A stretch of DNA of 64,000 nt from GCA-016699445 sp964555055 (lineage in GTDB: Bacteria; UBA10199; JACPAL01; GCA-016699445), in the NCBI GenBank assembly GCA_964555055.1, contig CAZKQW010000009.1, forward strand, positions 1 through 64,000, in the 5' to 3' direction. The notes under the pieces are model-generated. The model made no database searches. It had not been told where the DNA came from and was given only the letters and a program-made list of their open reading frames with translations. Shown piece after piece: positions 42,803 through 51,530 of this stretch (position 1 is the first letter of the stretch; every line of letters starts with the position of its first letter). Position numbers and translations under genes: made by a program.

Positions 42803-44562
42803 GAGCGCGGACCTTGGTTGCTGTGAGGATTCAAGAGGCGATCAAAAAAGCCTAGAGTGGCATAGCGTGATTTTAGAATGGGAAAGCTGCGATCGCTTCC
42901 GCTCAAAAAACGGTCGTAAACTCCAAAGATCCTTTCGTGGTTTAGCTCGAAGTAGCTTTTCAATTCCTTCATGAGAATTGACGCGTGTGCGCGGTAGATG
43001 GAGTCGAAAACTCCCCGCGCATCAGGTGGATTCGTCGCCCGAGCGATTGCGTTCAAAAAATCACCGCGGCAGGCGGCGTTTTTCTCCGTCAATGATTCCA
43101 GCGACTTCCGATAGGAGACGTCTTGAGAGAGAAGATTAAATCGAGGGATTTTTTCGATCAAAGAATCGGAACTTTCGTATTCCAAGAGACGCATTCCCTT
43201 CAAGTCATCGGTCACTGCAACCGCCGGGAAGCAAAGGTAAGGGACGTTCTGCTGCAAGGCCCTCGATACCGCCAGATTATTCTCAAAATAAGAATAGTTT
43301 TGGTTCATTAAAACATAAAATCGGTTTTTGTCGGAATGAAAAAGTTCCCTGATTTCGGCTTCGTCCAGGTAAGCTTTCTGGTAAGCCGTCGGGAAAAGAG
43401 CTTCCCAAGCGTCGTCTCCGTATATCTTAGTCCGCATCCCATGTTCTAAAAGGCTTTGGACGATCTCGTACTTCAAAAATGAGAAGGTATCGAAATAAAC
43501 GCTCGTCAGGTCGGAGAAGCGGGCTATTCTGGTCACCTCATGGGTCTTCTCATCGCTGAAAATAAGGTGGGTAAGCGCGTAATACAGAATTTGCATATCC
43601 AGATAAGGCTGTCTCGGATCGGTGTTTTCTAGAAAAGAGAGGATACGGGGAAGTTGGGCCAGAACGTTTTGAATGCGGGCATGCGAGAGGATGATGGCTT
43701 CAGGATTTTTCCCGATGGGTCGGATCTGTACATCCCTGACGCACTCTTTTGATGGAACGAAATAGAAAACCCTTGAGTTTCCATGCTTTCGGTCGATCTC
43801 GGCGAAAAGATGGGGCCAGAGGCTGAAGCGGGTAAATGACGGCGTCGTAAACGTATTGCGTTGGTTTAAGAGGAGCCCGTTTTTCCCCTCGTAGAGGTCG
43901 TAATCGATGATGATCCAGTGAAGTCCTAAAGCCTTGAAAAAAGGAAGGACGAAGAAAGATTCCTTTTCCATGATTTGGAATAGGTAGTGCATGTTCACAG
44001 AATAGAGGGTCCTGATTTTATGACGCAATAGGTGCTCGAGAAGTTGATCCAGGTTTAATGAATCTGATTTTCCCGACCAGGAACGAGCGGCTTTATCCCA
44101 ACCCGAAAGAGCGTTTAGGTAATGGTTATTTCCGGGAGCCAAGGAGTCTATGCTTTGGAAAAGTTCGTGGAATAACGTGAAGTCGTCCACATTATAGAAA
44201 AGACGTCCGTTGAAGGTGTCTATGGCTCCGAAACGCGGCTTATGTTTTTTGATCAAGTCTTGCGTATGTCCGACGAGATAGGCGAAACGATCCATAGCCT
44301 CCGCGTATTTGGCGTGAATTTCAGGAGAACCTGTGCGATAATCGACGACAGCATTCTCGAAGTCTTCGTTAAATAAAACTTCCCGAAAGACATCCGTGAC
44401 CCATAAGAGGAAATTTTCCTGTGAAAACGAAGCGTCGGGTGCGGGGTAAGAAGACTCATTAACGACCCGGGTTTCGCCGAGCACTCGGGCGACGACGGCG
44501 CCGGATTTTCGGTCGATGTCGAGATCTAATGTGAATGAAGGGGCAGCCATGGGTCGCTTCAT
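42799..44562 (-). CDS. Six-paralogue family, member C (subfamily 2)
   Basis: 587 residues. It carries subfamily-2 versions of the shared motifs: GRLFYNVDDFTLFHELF; an ALSGWDKAARSW block absent from subfamily 1; YSVNMHYLFQIM; GLHWIIIDYDLYE; TRFSLWPHLF; IYGDDAWEALFPTAYQK; LMNQNYSYFENNLAVSRAL; and DLKGMRLLEYES. DYDTYE has become DYDLYE and the NNP motif reads NNL, so it is the most diverged at those sites. The closest relatives are D and F. The gene overlaps D and the acyltransferase by 4 nt each, giving a D-C-acyltransferase operon. Its glycosyltransferase role is inferred. Confidence 0.75.
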   Translation of the reverse strand: MKRPMAAPSFTLDLDIDRKSGAVVARVLGETRVVNESSYPAPDASFSQENFLLWVTDVFREVLFNEDFENAVVDYRTGSPEIHAKYAEAMDRFAYLVGHTQDLIKKHKPRFGAIDTFNGRLFYNVDDFTLFHELFQSIDSLAPGNNHYLNALSGWDKAARSWSGKSDSLNLDQLLEHLLRHKIRTLYSVNMHYLFQIMEKESFFVLPFFKALGLHWIIIDYDLYEGKNGLLLNQRNTFTTPSFTRFSLWPHLFAEIDRKHGNSRVFYFVPSKECVRDVQIRPIGKNPEAIILSHARIQNVLAQLPRILSFLENTDPRQPYLDMQILYYALTHLIFSDEKTHEVTRIARFSDLTSVYFDTFSFLKYEIVQSLLEHGMRTKIYGDDAWEALFPTAYQKAYLDEAEIRELFHSDKNRFYVLMNQNYSYFENNLAVSRALQQNVPYLCFPAVAVTDDLKGMRLLEYESSDSLIEKIPRFNLLSQDVSYRKSLESLTEKNAACRGDFLNAIARATNPPDARGVFDSIYRAHASILMKELKSYFELNHERIFGVYDRFLSGSDRSFPILKSRYATLGFFDRLLNPHSNQGPRS

Positions 44563-46328
44563 GCAGAGATCGCGATCCTACTCAGCGCTTTGAAGAACCT
44601 TCGGGAAGCGAAGCGCGAGGATTCGATCGGAAATTGAAAGGGGGCTGGAGCGGTCAATGCGTCGTAAACACGGAATACCCTCTCGTGGTGGACCTTCAAG
44701 TAATCTTGCAGTTGGCCCAACAGAAGTTTGAAGTGATGGCGCCAAACGCTTCCAAAGACGTCGGCGGACGGTGCGCCGATGACTTGGGCGTAAAAATTTT
44801 CCCTGCACTCTCCATTTTTACGTAGGAGAGTCTTCCTGGATTCTTCGTAGCGTGAATCTTGCGTGAGTTGGCGGATTTCACGGAATTTTTTGCAGAGCTC
44901 GGAATTATTCCTGTACTCCAAAAGCGACATGCCCTCCAGGTCAGTGGTGCGGACGACGGGCGGAAAGCAAAGATAGGAAACGCCTAGGTTCACGGCGCGT
45001 CTGAAAACCGGATTGTTTTCGAAATAGGAATATGTCTGGTTCATTAAAACATAGACCGAATGCTGCCAGTCGAAGGTCTCTTGAATCTCCCGTTCCGCTA
45101 GGAATTTCTTTTGATAAGCATTGGGAAAAATCGTCTCCCATGACGTGTCGCCATAGATGTGCGTTTCGATCCCTTCGTCGATCAAGCCTTCAATCACCTC
45201 GTATTTCAAGAAAGAAAGCACCGTGAGATAGATATTGGAGAAACGGCAAAAAAAACGCGTCTTGTTTTCCTTCGAGAGATTCTTGTCGTTTAAGGCCAAA
45301 TGCGCGAGTGCGTAATAGAGGATTTGGAAATCGTGGTAAACATCCTCAGCAAGCGTATTTTCTAAGTAGAAAAGCGTTTCCGGCAGACTTTTAGATACGG
45401 CATGGACGCGCGCTTGGGAAATAACGACGGCGTTCTCGGGAGATCCCTGAGGCAAAATCCTGTCCGCACGGTGGAAGTCCGCGAGTGGAAAGTAAATCGT
45501 GTTTCGGATGCCGAAGAGTTCATCCGTCAGGGATGCGACATTGGGTTGGCAACTGAAGCGGCGAAAAGCAGGACCGTTGAACGCGCTTTTTTGTAAAACG
45601 CTGAAAGATAAGTGATCGTAGGTGTCGTAATCGATGCATACCCATTCCAGGCCCAAGGCATGAAAGAGGGCCAACGGAAAAACCCGATCGGTTTTCAGAA
45701 GATGGGTGATATAGAGCATATTCACCGAATAGAGGTGGCGTATCTTCCGATCCGCCATGTACTTAAGCAAAATATCGATAGTGAATCCCGAGCTCTCCCC
45801 CCAAGTTCTTTGGGCGCTGTTCCAACCAGAATTTCCGTTCTCATAGAAGGCGAGGCCCGGAATCCTTTTTCGGACTTCTTGATAAAGGCCTTCGAACATA
45901 TCGTTCCCGTCGATGTTGTAGAATAGATGTCCGTCGAAACGCTCTGCCAAATGCTCGGTTAAACCTCGAAAGAGAGAGCGGTAAGCTTGGATTAATTCCT
46001 GGGTGTGTTTGACGATATGGGCGAAGCGATCCATGGACTCGCCGAACTCCCGATGGATCTCGGCTGATCGGGTGCTGTAGTCGAGTGCGGTCTCGGAAAA
46101 ATAGGGATGAAAAAAGATGGTTTTAAAAGCATCCAATATCCAAAGCAGGAACATATCCTGCGAATGCTCTCTGCGCGAAGTACGGTACGGGTAGACGTGT
46201 CTTTCGATCGCTCCGCGTTCCGTAACGAGATGCAAGGCGAGGTCGCCGCTTTCTGCCCATGAAAGATCAATGGTGTAGGCAGGCGCGGATGAATCCTTAG
46301 AGATGTCAGATGAAAGGGCGGAAATCAC
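44559..46328 (-). CDS. Six-paralogue family, member D (subfamily 2)
   Basis: About 589 residues if it starts at GTG 46328. The frame is open to an ATG at 46358, but that ATG overlaps the -24 box of a sigma-54-type promoter, so I reject it. Motifs are GHLFYNIDGNDMFEGLY, GNSGWNSAQRTWGESSGF, YSVNMLYITHLL, GLEWVCIDYDTYDHL, RRFSCQPNVAS, IYGDTSWETIFPNAYQKK, LMNQTYSYFENNPVFRRAV and DLEGMSLLEYRN, with a terminal RRFFKAL. It leads the D-C-acyltransferase operon and is divergent from the acetyltransferase gene at 46443. No signal peptide remains with the later start. Function inferred as for the rest of the family. Confidence 0.73.
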   Translation of the reverse strand: MISALSSDISKDSSAPAYTIDLSWAESGDLALHLVTERGAIERHVYPYRTSRREHSQDMFLLWILDAFKTIFFHPYFSETALDYSTRSAEIHREFGESMDRFAHIVKHTQELIQAYRSLFRGLTEHLAERFDGHLFYNIDGNDMFEGLYQEVRKRIPGLAFYENGNSGWNSAQRTWGESSGFTIDILLKYMADRKIRHLYSVNMLYITHLLKTDRVFPLALFHALGLEWVCIDYDTYDHLSFSVLQKSAFNGPAFRRFSCQPNVASLTDELFGIRNTIYFPLADFHRADRILPQGSPENAVVISQARVHAVSKSLPETLFYLENTLAEDVYHDFQILYYALAHLALNDKNLSKENKTRFFCRFSNIYLTVLSFLKYEVIEGLIDEGIETHIYGDTSWETIFPNAYQKKFLAEREIQETFDWQHSVYVLMNQTYSYFENNPVFRRAVNLGVSYLCFPPVVRTTDLEGMSLLEYRNNSELCKKFREIRQLTQDSRYEESRKTLLRKNGECRENFYAQVIGAPSADVFGSVWRHHFKLLLGQLQDYLKVHHERVFRVYDALTAPAPFQFPIESSRFASRRFFKALSRIAISA

Positions 46329-46341
46329 AAGGAAGGGAAAA

Positions 46342-46357
46342 AGCAAAGCCGGTGCCA
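46342..46357 (-). promoter_or_regulatory. Sigma-54-type promoter before the family D-C operon
   Basis: Minus-strand TGGCACCGGCTTTGCT, the best match in the window to TGGCAC-N5-TTGCW. Predicted start near 46331, only about 3 nt before the GTG at 46328, so the message would be nearly leaderless or use a start I did not find. Confidence 0.8.
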
Positions 46358-46442
46358 TGCTAAAACGGGAAATAAATTCCGCCTCCTAACATTTCGAAAA
46401 TGGACACGAAATCGCCGAATCGGTATCATCGAAGTTCAACGC

Positions 46443-47120
46443 ATGGAATCAACACCCACGATCTTCGATTACGCCGATTGGGCCAAGGGCATGACGTCAT
46501 TCGATGCGGTCTTCATGGACCGCGAAAATAAAGTTTTCGCCGAGGCCCCCGAACACCCGCTCTATCCCTTATCGGGACAGTTATCGAAAATGAAGCTTCT
46601 CAATACGTTGATCGGCCGCTATAGTTATAAGCTTACCGGTATGCTCTCCCCGAACGTCATCATCGGCCGCTATACGTCGATCAGTTACGGGACATCGGTG
46701 GGGGCCACCCACCATCGTACGGACTACCTGTCGACGGGCGGTATCGAATACGAGTCTATTTATTACAAAGATCATCCGGAACCGGTCGCCGCTCCGGAGC
46801 CCATCGAGTACACTATCATCGGATGCGATGTTTGGATAGGCGTCTACGCCCTCGTTCTGGGAGGCGCGAAGATCGGCCACGGAGCCGTCGTCGGCGCCGG
46901 ATCGGTAGTTAAAAAAGAAATTCCGCCTTACGCGATCGCTGTTGGAAATCCGGCGCGTGTCATCAAAATGCGTTTTCCGGATGAAGTCATCGCTGATCTC
47001 ATGGATTTGCGGTGGTGGATGCTCCCCAGCGACATCGTCAAAACCTTGCCTTACAAGGATGTCCACGAATGCATCCGACGTTTGAAGGATATCCGAAAAA
47101 CAAATCCTTTATCCCCATGA
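46443..47120 (+). CDS. CatB/XAT-like hexapeptide acetyltransferase
   Basis: 225 residues. The middle part has beta-helix turns (GMLSPNVIIGRYTSISYGTS), the xenobiotic-acetyltransferase type catalytic His segment GATHHRTDYLST, and IGCDVWIGVYALVLGGAKIG. The C-terminal helices contain DLRWWMLPSDIVKTLPYKD, also typical of CatB relatives. Here it leads a four-gene operon of sugar-modifying enzymes, so the acceptor is more likely an amino sugar than an antibiotic. Overlap with the next gene is 4 nt (ATGA). Confidence 0.82.
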   Translation: MESTPTIFDYADWAKGMTSFDAVFMDRENKVFAEAPEHPLYPLSGQLSKMKLLNTLIGRYSYKLTGMLSPNVIIGRYTSISYGTSVGATHHRTDYLSTGGIEYESIYYKDHPEPVAAPEPIEYTIIGCDVWIGVYALVLGGAKIGHGAVVGAGSVVKKEIPPYAIAVGNPARVIKMRFPDEVIADLMDLRWWMLPSDIVKTLPYKDVHECIRRLKDIRKTNPLSP

Positions 47121-48232
47121 CAGTCGAAGAGGTCATTCCAATTTTTGATATCGGCTCCGATAACCAACGCATTAAAGCGGCTTATTTCGAGAAGCTTTCG
47201 GAACTTTACGATAAGGGACAATTCACGGCGGGACACGGCGTAGGGTCGGTCGAAGCGTTGGAGGAAATTTGGTCGCGTTATTGTTCCCGCCGGTACGCGC
47301 TGGCGGTCGGCTCGGGAACGCACGCCCTGCACCTCGCGGCCCATGGCCTGGGTTTAAAGTCGGGCGATGAAGTGATCGTGCCCGCGAACACCTTCGCCGC
47401 GACGGCGCTCGCTCCCGCGGCGACGGGAGCCAAAATCATCGCGTGCGACGTGGATGCGCAAACGTGGAACCTATCCCGTCGGACCGTCTCCGATGCGCTG
47501 ACGAAGAATACGAAAGCCATCTTCGCGGTTAATCTTTATGGAAACCCGGCTCCATACGAGGAACTCAGGGATTTTGGGATTCCCATCGTCGAGGACGCCG
47601 CCCATTCCCACGGCGCTTCGTACCGGGGACATATGAGCGGCTCGGCCGCGGGCGGCGGAGACTACGCGGCGTTCAGTTTTTTCCCGACGAAAGTCTTCGG
47701 AGGTATCGGCGATAGCGGGATGCTCCTCTTGGATGACGAGAGTGCCGTCGACACACTGAAAGCCTTCCGCAACTGTGGACAGGCGAAACCCCATTACGCA
47801 ACCCAGATTGGCTCCGTCTACCGAATGCATGCGATTCAAGCTCTTTTTCTTTTGGAAAAATGGAGGATCTTCGATGATATCGTCGCGCATCGCCGCCGTC
47901 TCGCTGCGGTGTATGACGCCTGTTTCGCTTCGACGCCCGTGATCCCGCAGAGGATTGATGCTCAAGACCTCAGCGCTTATTTTGCCTACGTAGTTCGCGT
48001 GCCTCGACGCGAAAAAACGATGGAAGCCTTGCTGGAGAAAAAAATCCAGACTTCGGTCCAATATCTGCATCTGCTCGATGAGCAGCCCGTCTGGGATAAG
48101 ATCGCCGCACGCTCGGCTTCCGTCCCCAACGCACGTTCCTTATCGCGTGAAATCCTATCCTTACCTATGAATTCAAAGGTGACCACGGAAGGCGCAGTAC
48201 GGGTCGCCGAAACCCTCTTGGCAAACCTATGA
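47117..48232 (+). CDS. DegT/DnrJ/EryC1 aminotransferase (WbpE/WlbC-like)
   Basis: 371 residues from the ATG at 47117; the longer frame runs into the previous gene. Motifs are TAGHGVGSVEALEE, AVGSGTHALHLAAHGLG, DEVIVPANTFAATALAP, VEDAAHSHGASYRG and FSFFPTKVFGGIGDSG with the PLP Lys. It transfers an amino group to a keto nucleotide sugar. Next to a Gfo/Idh/MocA dehydrogenase and a WbpD-like acetyltransferase, it probably aminates C3 of a UDP-sugar acid. QdtB/FdtB-type dTDP-3-keto-sugar aminotransferase activity is the alternative. Confidence 0.85.
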   Translation: MTVEEVIPIFDIGSDNQRIKAAYFEKLSELYDKGQFTAGHGVGSVEALEEIWSRYCSRRYALAVGSGTHALHLAAHGLGLKSGDEVIVPANTFAATALAPAATGAKIIACDVDAQTWNLSRRTVSDALTKNTKAIFAVNLYGNPAPYEELRDFGIPIVEDAAHSHGASYRGHMSGSAAGGGDYAAFSFFPTKVFGGIGDSGMLLLDDESAVDTLKAFRNCGQAKPHYATQIGSVYRMHAIQALFLLEKWRIFDDIVAHRRRLAAVYDACFASTPVIPQRIDAQDLSAYFAYVVRVPRREKTMEALLEKKIQTSVQYLHLLDEQPVWDKIAARSASVPNARSLSREILSLPMNSKVTTEGAVRVAETLLANL

Positions 48233-49305
48233 AGCCTCTTAAAGTCGCCGTGGTCGGTGCGAACGGACGCTTCGGTCACAAAAGGTTAAAAGCTCTTCTC
48301 GCATCTGCGGATCCGGTCGTAGCGGTTTGCGATGGCGACTTTTCGAGGGTCGATGCCGTATTCCGCTCGATTCCACCAGGCCAAAATCGTGATATCGCGC
48401 GTATCACCGATTACCGAGATATCTTAAAGGAGTCTCCGGACGTCGTTTTCGTATCCACCCCGGACTTTCTTAAATTCGACATCGTTTCTTTCTTTTTGGA
48501 TCACGGTATAAACGTGGTCGCGGAAAAACCTCTCTCGCTTAAGTCTCGGGAGGTGAAATCGTATTTCGAATTGGCGTCAAAAAATCAGGTGGTCCTTTAC
48601 ACGGGTTACAACCTGATTCATTTTCCGGGAGTCGCAGCCGCCCTGGCTTATTCGAAAGCGCCGGATTTCGGAAAGGTGTTGAGAGCTCGCATGATCTACG
48701 GACATGGAGCTTCGAAGACGCTTCTAGAACAAAAGGATTGGAGAGTTGGGAGTGACTCTTGGGGTGGATCACTCGTAGACATGGGATGCCATCTGCTTCA
48801 TTTAGTGGGCGATTTCATCAATCACGACTTCCGCGACGTCTATGTTAAGAAAAGTTCGCAGATCTGTCGCCCTCCCGTAGAGGATAATTGCTATGTGGTG
48901 TTTCAATCGAAAAACGGGTGCTGCATCGAGATCTCGACCAGCTGGACGAGCGTACGCAGCCGTTTTGCCCTCGAAATCTGGGGGGAAACCGGTTTTGTTT
49001 CGGTCGAAAGTTTAACGAAATATGAGCGCTATGGCCTGGCTCCGGAGACATTGAACCGGACCCTTCGTTATCCCTCAGGAGAGATCCTCCACAAGCCTCA
49101 GGAACGATGGACGACGAAAGAGGCTTTGCCTGGAGACCATCTCGTTTCTCCTGAGAGCGTGGAAGTCGAATTCTTGGACCGCGAGTGGGCCTGTTTTTCC
49201 GGTCTGCTGAGATCGGGAGGGTTTGACTTGGAACGCCAAAAGACGAGCGATCTTTTCATCGCGCGCTTCTTCGAGCAGGCGTACTCAAAGGAAGCGATTT
49301 TATGA
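48229..49305 (+). CDS. Gfo/Idh/MocA oxidoreductase (WbpB/WlbA-like candidate)
   Basis: 358 residues. The Rossmann start is VAVVGANGRFGHKRLKALL, with VVFVSTPDFLKFDIV and the EKP motif in INVVAEKPLSLKSREVK. The C-terminal domain has GGSLVDMGCHLLHLVGDFI. In WbpA-B-E-D pathways the equivalent enzyme oxidises C3 of the UDP-sugar acid before amination. It overlaps the genes on both sides by 4 nt, supporting a linked function. The substrate is inferred from that arrangement. Confidence 0.83.
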   Translation: MKPLKVAVVGANGRFGHKRLKALLASADPVVAVCDGDFSRVDAVFRSIPPGQNRDIARITDYRDILKESPDVVFVSTPDFLKFDIVSFFLDHGINVVAEKPLSLKSREVKSYFELASKNQVVLYTGYNLIHFPGVAAALAYSKAPDFGKVLRARMIYGHGASKTLLEQKDWRVGSDSWGGSLVDMGCHLLHLVGDFINHDFRDVYVKKSSQICRPPVEDNCYVVFQSKNGCCIEISTSWTSVRSRFALEIWGETGFVSVESLTKYERYGLAPETLNRTLRYPSGEILHKPQERWTTKEALPGDHLVSPESVEVEFLDREWACFSGLLRSGGFDLERQKTSDLFIARFFEQAYSKEAIL

Positions 49306-49784
49306 GGAAAATACGGGATTGTAGGATTCCAGAGAGCGCCACGATCATGGATTTTACGAATCTCTACGAATGTACCGTTGGGGAGGATGCCTTCATCGGT
49401 CCTTTCGTGGAGATTCAAAGTGGGGTGACGATCGGTGACCGCACTAAGATCAGTAGCCATAGCTTCATCTGTGAAGGGGTGACGATCGGTAAGAATGGTT
49501 TCATTGGTCATGGGGTGATGTTCACCAACGATAAGTACGATTCGCAGACTCCGAACAAAGGGGATTGGATTTTAAGGAAAACCATCGTCAAGGACGACGT
49601 TCGTATCGGATCGAATGCGACGATCCTCCCCGTAACGATCGGGCATCGTGCCATTATCGGCGCTGGAGCCGTAGTGACGCGTGATGTTCCCGACGACTCT
49701 GTAGTCTATGGAAACCCGGCTAAAGTTCAGAAGATATCCCGGAAAAAAAACCGGAAACAGAAAAAACCTTCCAAGAAAAAATAA
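49302..49784 (+). CDS. WbpD/WlbB-like sugar N-acetyltransferase
   Basis: 160 residues. Left-handed beta-helix repeats include FIGPFVEIQSGVTIGDRTKI, then SSHSFICEGVTIGKNGFIGH and GVMFTNDKYDSQ, a segment characteristic of WlbB/WbpD and related 3-amino-sugar acetyltransferases. It ends in a Lys-rich tail (KKNRKQKKPSKKK) not needed for the fold. It probably acetylates the amino group installed by the aminotransferase two genes upstream. The stop is 3 nt from the convergent end of family member E. Confidence 0.86.
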   Translation: MRKIRDCRIPESATIMDFTNLYECTVGEDAFIGPFVEIQSGVTIGDRTKISSHSFICEGVTIGKNGFIGHGVMFTNDKYDSQTPNKGDWILRKTIVKDDVRIGSNATILPVTIGHRAIIGAGAVVTRDVPDDSVVYGNPAKVQKISRKKNRKQKKPSKKK

Positions 49785-49787
49785 GGA

Positions 49788-51530
49788 TCATGCCACCGAC
49801 CGGTTCACCGTCCACGACTCCTGGCGGATGATGTGGTGGTAGAGATTGCGTATGGTCTCGAAATAAGGCCTTTGGGTGAACGCGGACGGTTCGAAGCCGT
49901 TCCGGAAATCCAGGCGCGTCAGGCGGTCCAGGCATTCGTCGATGCGGCCGCGGTTTTTCGCGATGTAGGCCTGGAGAGGGCCTTCCTCGAAGGCGCGGTT
50001 CCGCGTTTCCGTCACCCGTTCGAAGAGAAGCGTCTTCCTCGACGGATCGGCCACGTGGGCGTGGAAGTCGTCGATGGCGTCGTTCCAGCGCCGCGTCAGG
50101 ATAGTCTTGGAAGCCTGGTAAGCCGCGGAAGAAGCGAGGGAAGGAACTTTTTCAAGCTTCACGTTCAATTCCTCGGAAGAACGGAATTCCAGAGTCCTTA
50201 GGCCCGCCAATTCAGGATCCTCTAAGACGGTGCAGAAACCCAGATACGGATTGTTGGCGCTGAAGACCTTGGCGTACATCGGGTTGTTCTCATAATAACT
50301 ATAGTTCGTATTCAAGAGAAGTTGGATGAACGATCCCCCATCCAGCATCCGCTTCAAATCGTTTTGCCCCGCCATCCCGCGGTAGTGCTGCGGGAAAAAG
50401 ATCTTCCAGTCGTCGTCCCCGTAAAGATGGATTTTCCGGTCCGTTCGCAAACGATCGATAAGGTCGATTTTTAGGAGCGAATTCGCCTGGTAAAACGCCT
50501 CGGAAAGCAGGGTGTACGCGTGCATCTTGACGGCGATCGGCATACGGTCGTTCCGGTGGAGCCGGTGGACCATCGCGTGGAAGAGGTATTGGTAGTCGTA
50601 AACTGGAGCGGCCGGGTCCACATAGCTTAAGAAAAGGCAAATCGCCTTCAGGTATTTTAAGATAAACGGGAGCCGGCACCAGGTCGTGACGAGGATCTGG
50701 TAGTCGTCTTTGATGTTCTTGAGGGCCGTCGATTCTTCGATCTTAAAGGGAATGGGGAAGTACCGGACGCCGTCCAAGCCGAGCGTGCGGTCCCAGTCCT
50801 TTTCGATATGGGGCATAATGCAGAAACGCCGTGAGCTCGTGCCCTGGAACATCTTCTTCAGGAAATAGAACCCCTCGGCTTGGTTGTAGGTGTCGAAATC
50901 CATGATGACGAGTTCGACGCCGATCGCCTCGAGGAAGGCCGGCAGGAAGACGCGGTGGTGCTGCATGAAATAACGTACGTAGGAGACGTTGTGGGTGAAG
51001 ACGGAGCGTATCTTCTTCTCCGCGATCGTGGCGACGAGGTCGTCTAGGGAAGGGAGCGTCGCGGGCTTGTGGTTGTAGTAGTCGTCCAGGAAATCGCACG
51101 CGTCGTAAAAAGTCGCGTCGGGGTTCTGCTCGCGCGCCACCTTGTAAACGGCGGCGAGCATCGGCGTGTCGCCGAGGTTGAGGAAGAGCTTCCCCGAACG
51201 GTCCGCCGTCGTCGCGGCGAGAGCGGCGTGCCGAGCGATGTGTTCGCGCGTCGTGAAGACCATGTTCGCGTGGATCTTGACGAGGTTGATGAGGTCTCCG
51301 TGGAAGGCCGCGTCGCCTTTCATTTGGATCGCTACTTTGACGCTCGGATCCAGCGTAAAAAGGGTTTTAAAACCCAAGAAAAGCCACGGAAAGACGTAGT
51401 CAGGCGAAAACCCTTCCGTCGGGATCGTCAGAGTATCTTGATAGAGGGTCGTGTCTTGGAAGGTGATCGTGCAGATGACGGTCGAGGCATCCGGTGTATC
51501 GAGGGTGACCTGGCAAAAGACTTCGTTCAC
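49788..51530 (-). CDS. Six-paralogue family, member E (subfamily 1)
   Basis: 580 residues. Motif positions: GKLFLNLGDTPML 113-125; FTHNVSYVRYFM 178-189; GVELVIMDFDTYNQAEG 204-220; RRFCIMPHIEKDWD 234-247; HLYGDDDWKIFFPQHY 368-383; LLLNTNYSYYENNPMY 404-419; LAGLRTLEF 441-449; and a terminal RPYFETIRNLYHH. The central region is closest to member A. It overlaps the radical SAM gene by 4 nt and is the second gene of a two-gene operon behind a sigma-54-type promoter. GT-B type donor binding is suggested by the last third. Targets are probably flagellin or its glycan. Confidence 0.76.
   Translation of the reverse strand: MNEVFCQVTLDTPDASTVICTITFQDTTLYQDTLTIPTEGFSPDYVFPWLFLGFKTLFTLDPSVKVAIQMKGDAAFHGDLINLVKIHANMVFTTREHIARHAALAATTADRSGKLFLNLGDTPMLAAVYKVAREQNPDATFYDACDFLDDYYNHKPATLPSLDDLVATIAEKKIRSVFTHNVSYVRYFMQHHRVFLPAFLEAIGVELVIMDFDTYNQAEGFYFLKKMFQGTSSRRFCIMPHIEKDWDRTLGLDGVRYFPIPFKIEESTALKNIKDDYQILVTTWCRLPFILKYLKAICLFLSYVDPAAPVYDYQYLFHAMVHRLHRNDRMPIAVKMHAYTLLSEAFYQANSLLKIDLIDRLRTDRKIHLYGDDDWKIFFPQHYRGMAGQNDLKRMLDGGSFIQLLLNTNYSYYENNPMYAKVFSANNPYLGFCTVLEDPELAGLRTLEFRSSEELNVKLEKVPSLASSAAYQASKTILTRRWNDAIDDFHAHVADPSRKTLLFERVTETRNRAFEEGPLQAYIAKNRGRIDECLDRLTRLDFRNGFEPSAFTQRPYFETIRNLYHHIIRQESWTVNRSVA

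Noticed and set aside
46388..46442. Possible sigma-28 or sigma-54 promoter for the + strand operon at 46443
   Set aside because: TGGACACGAAATCGCC and GCCGAATC resemble parts of both consensus sequences, but spacing and partner boxes do not fit.
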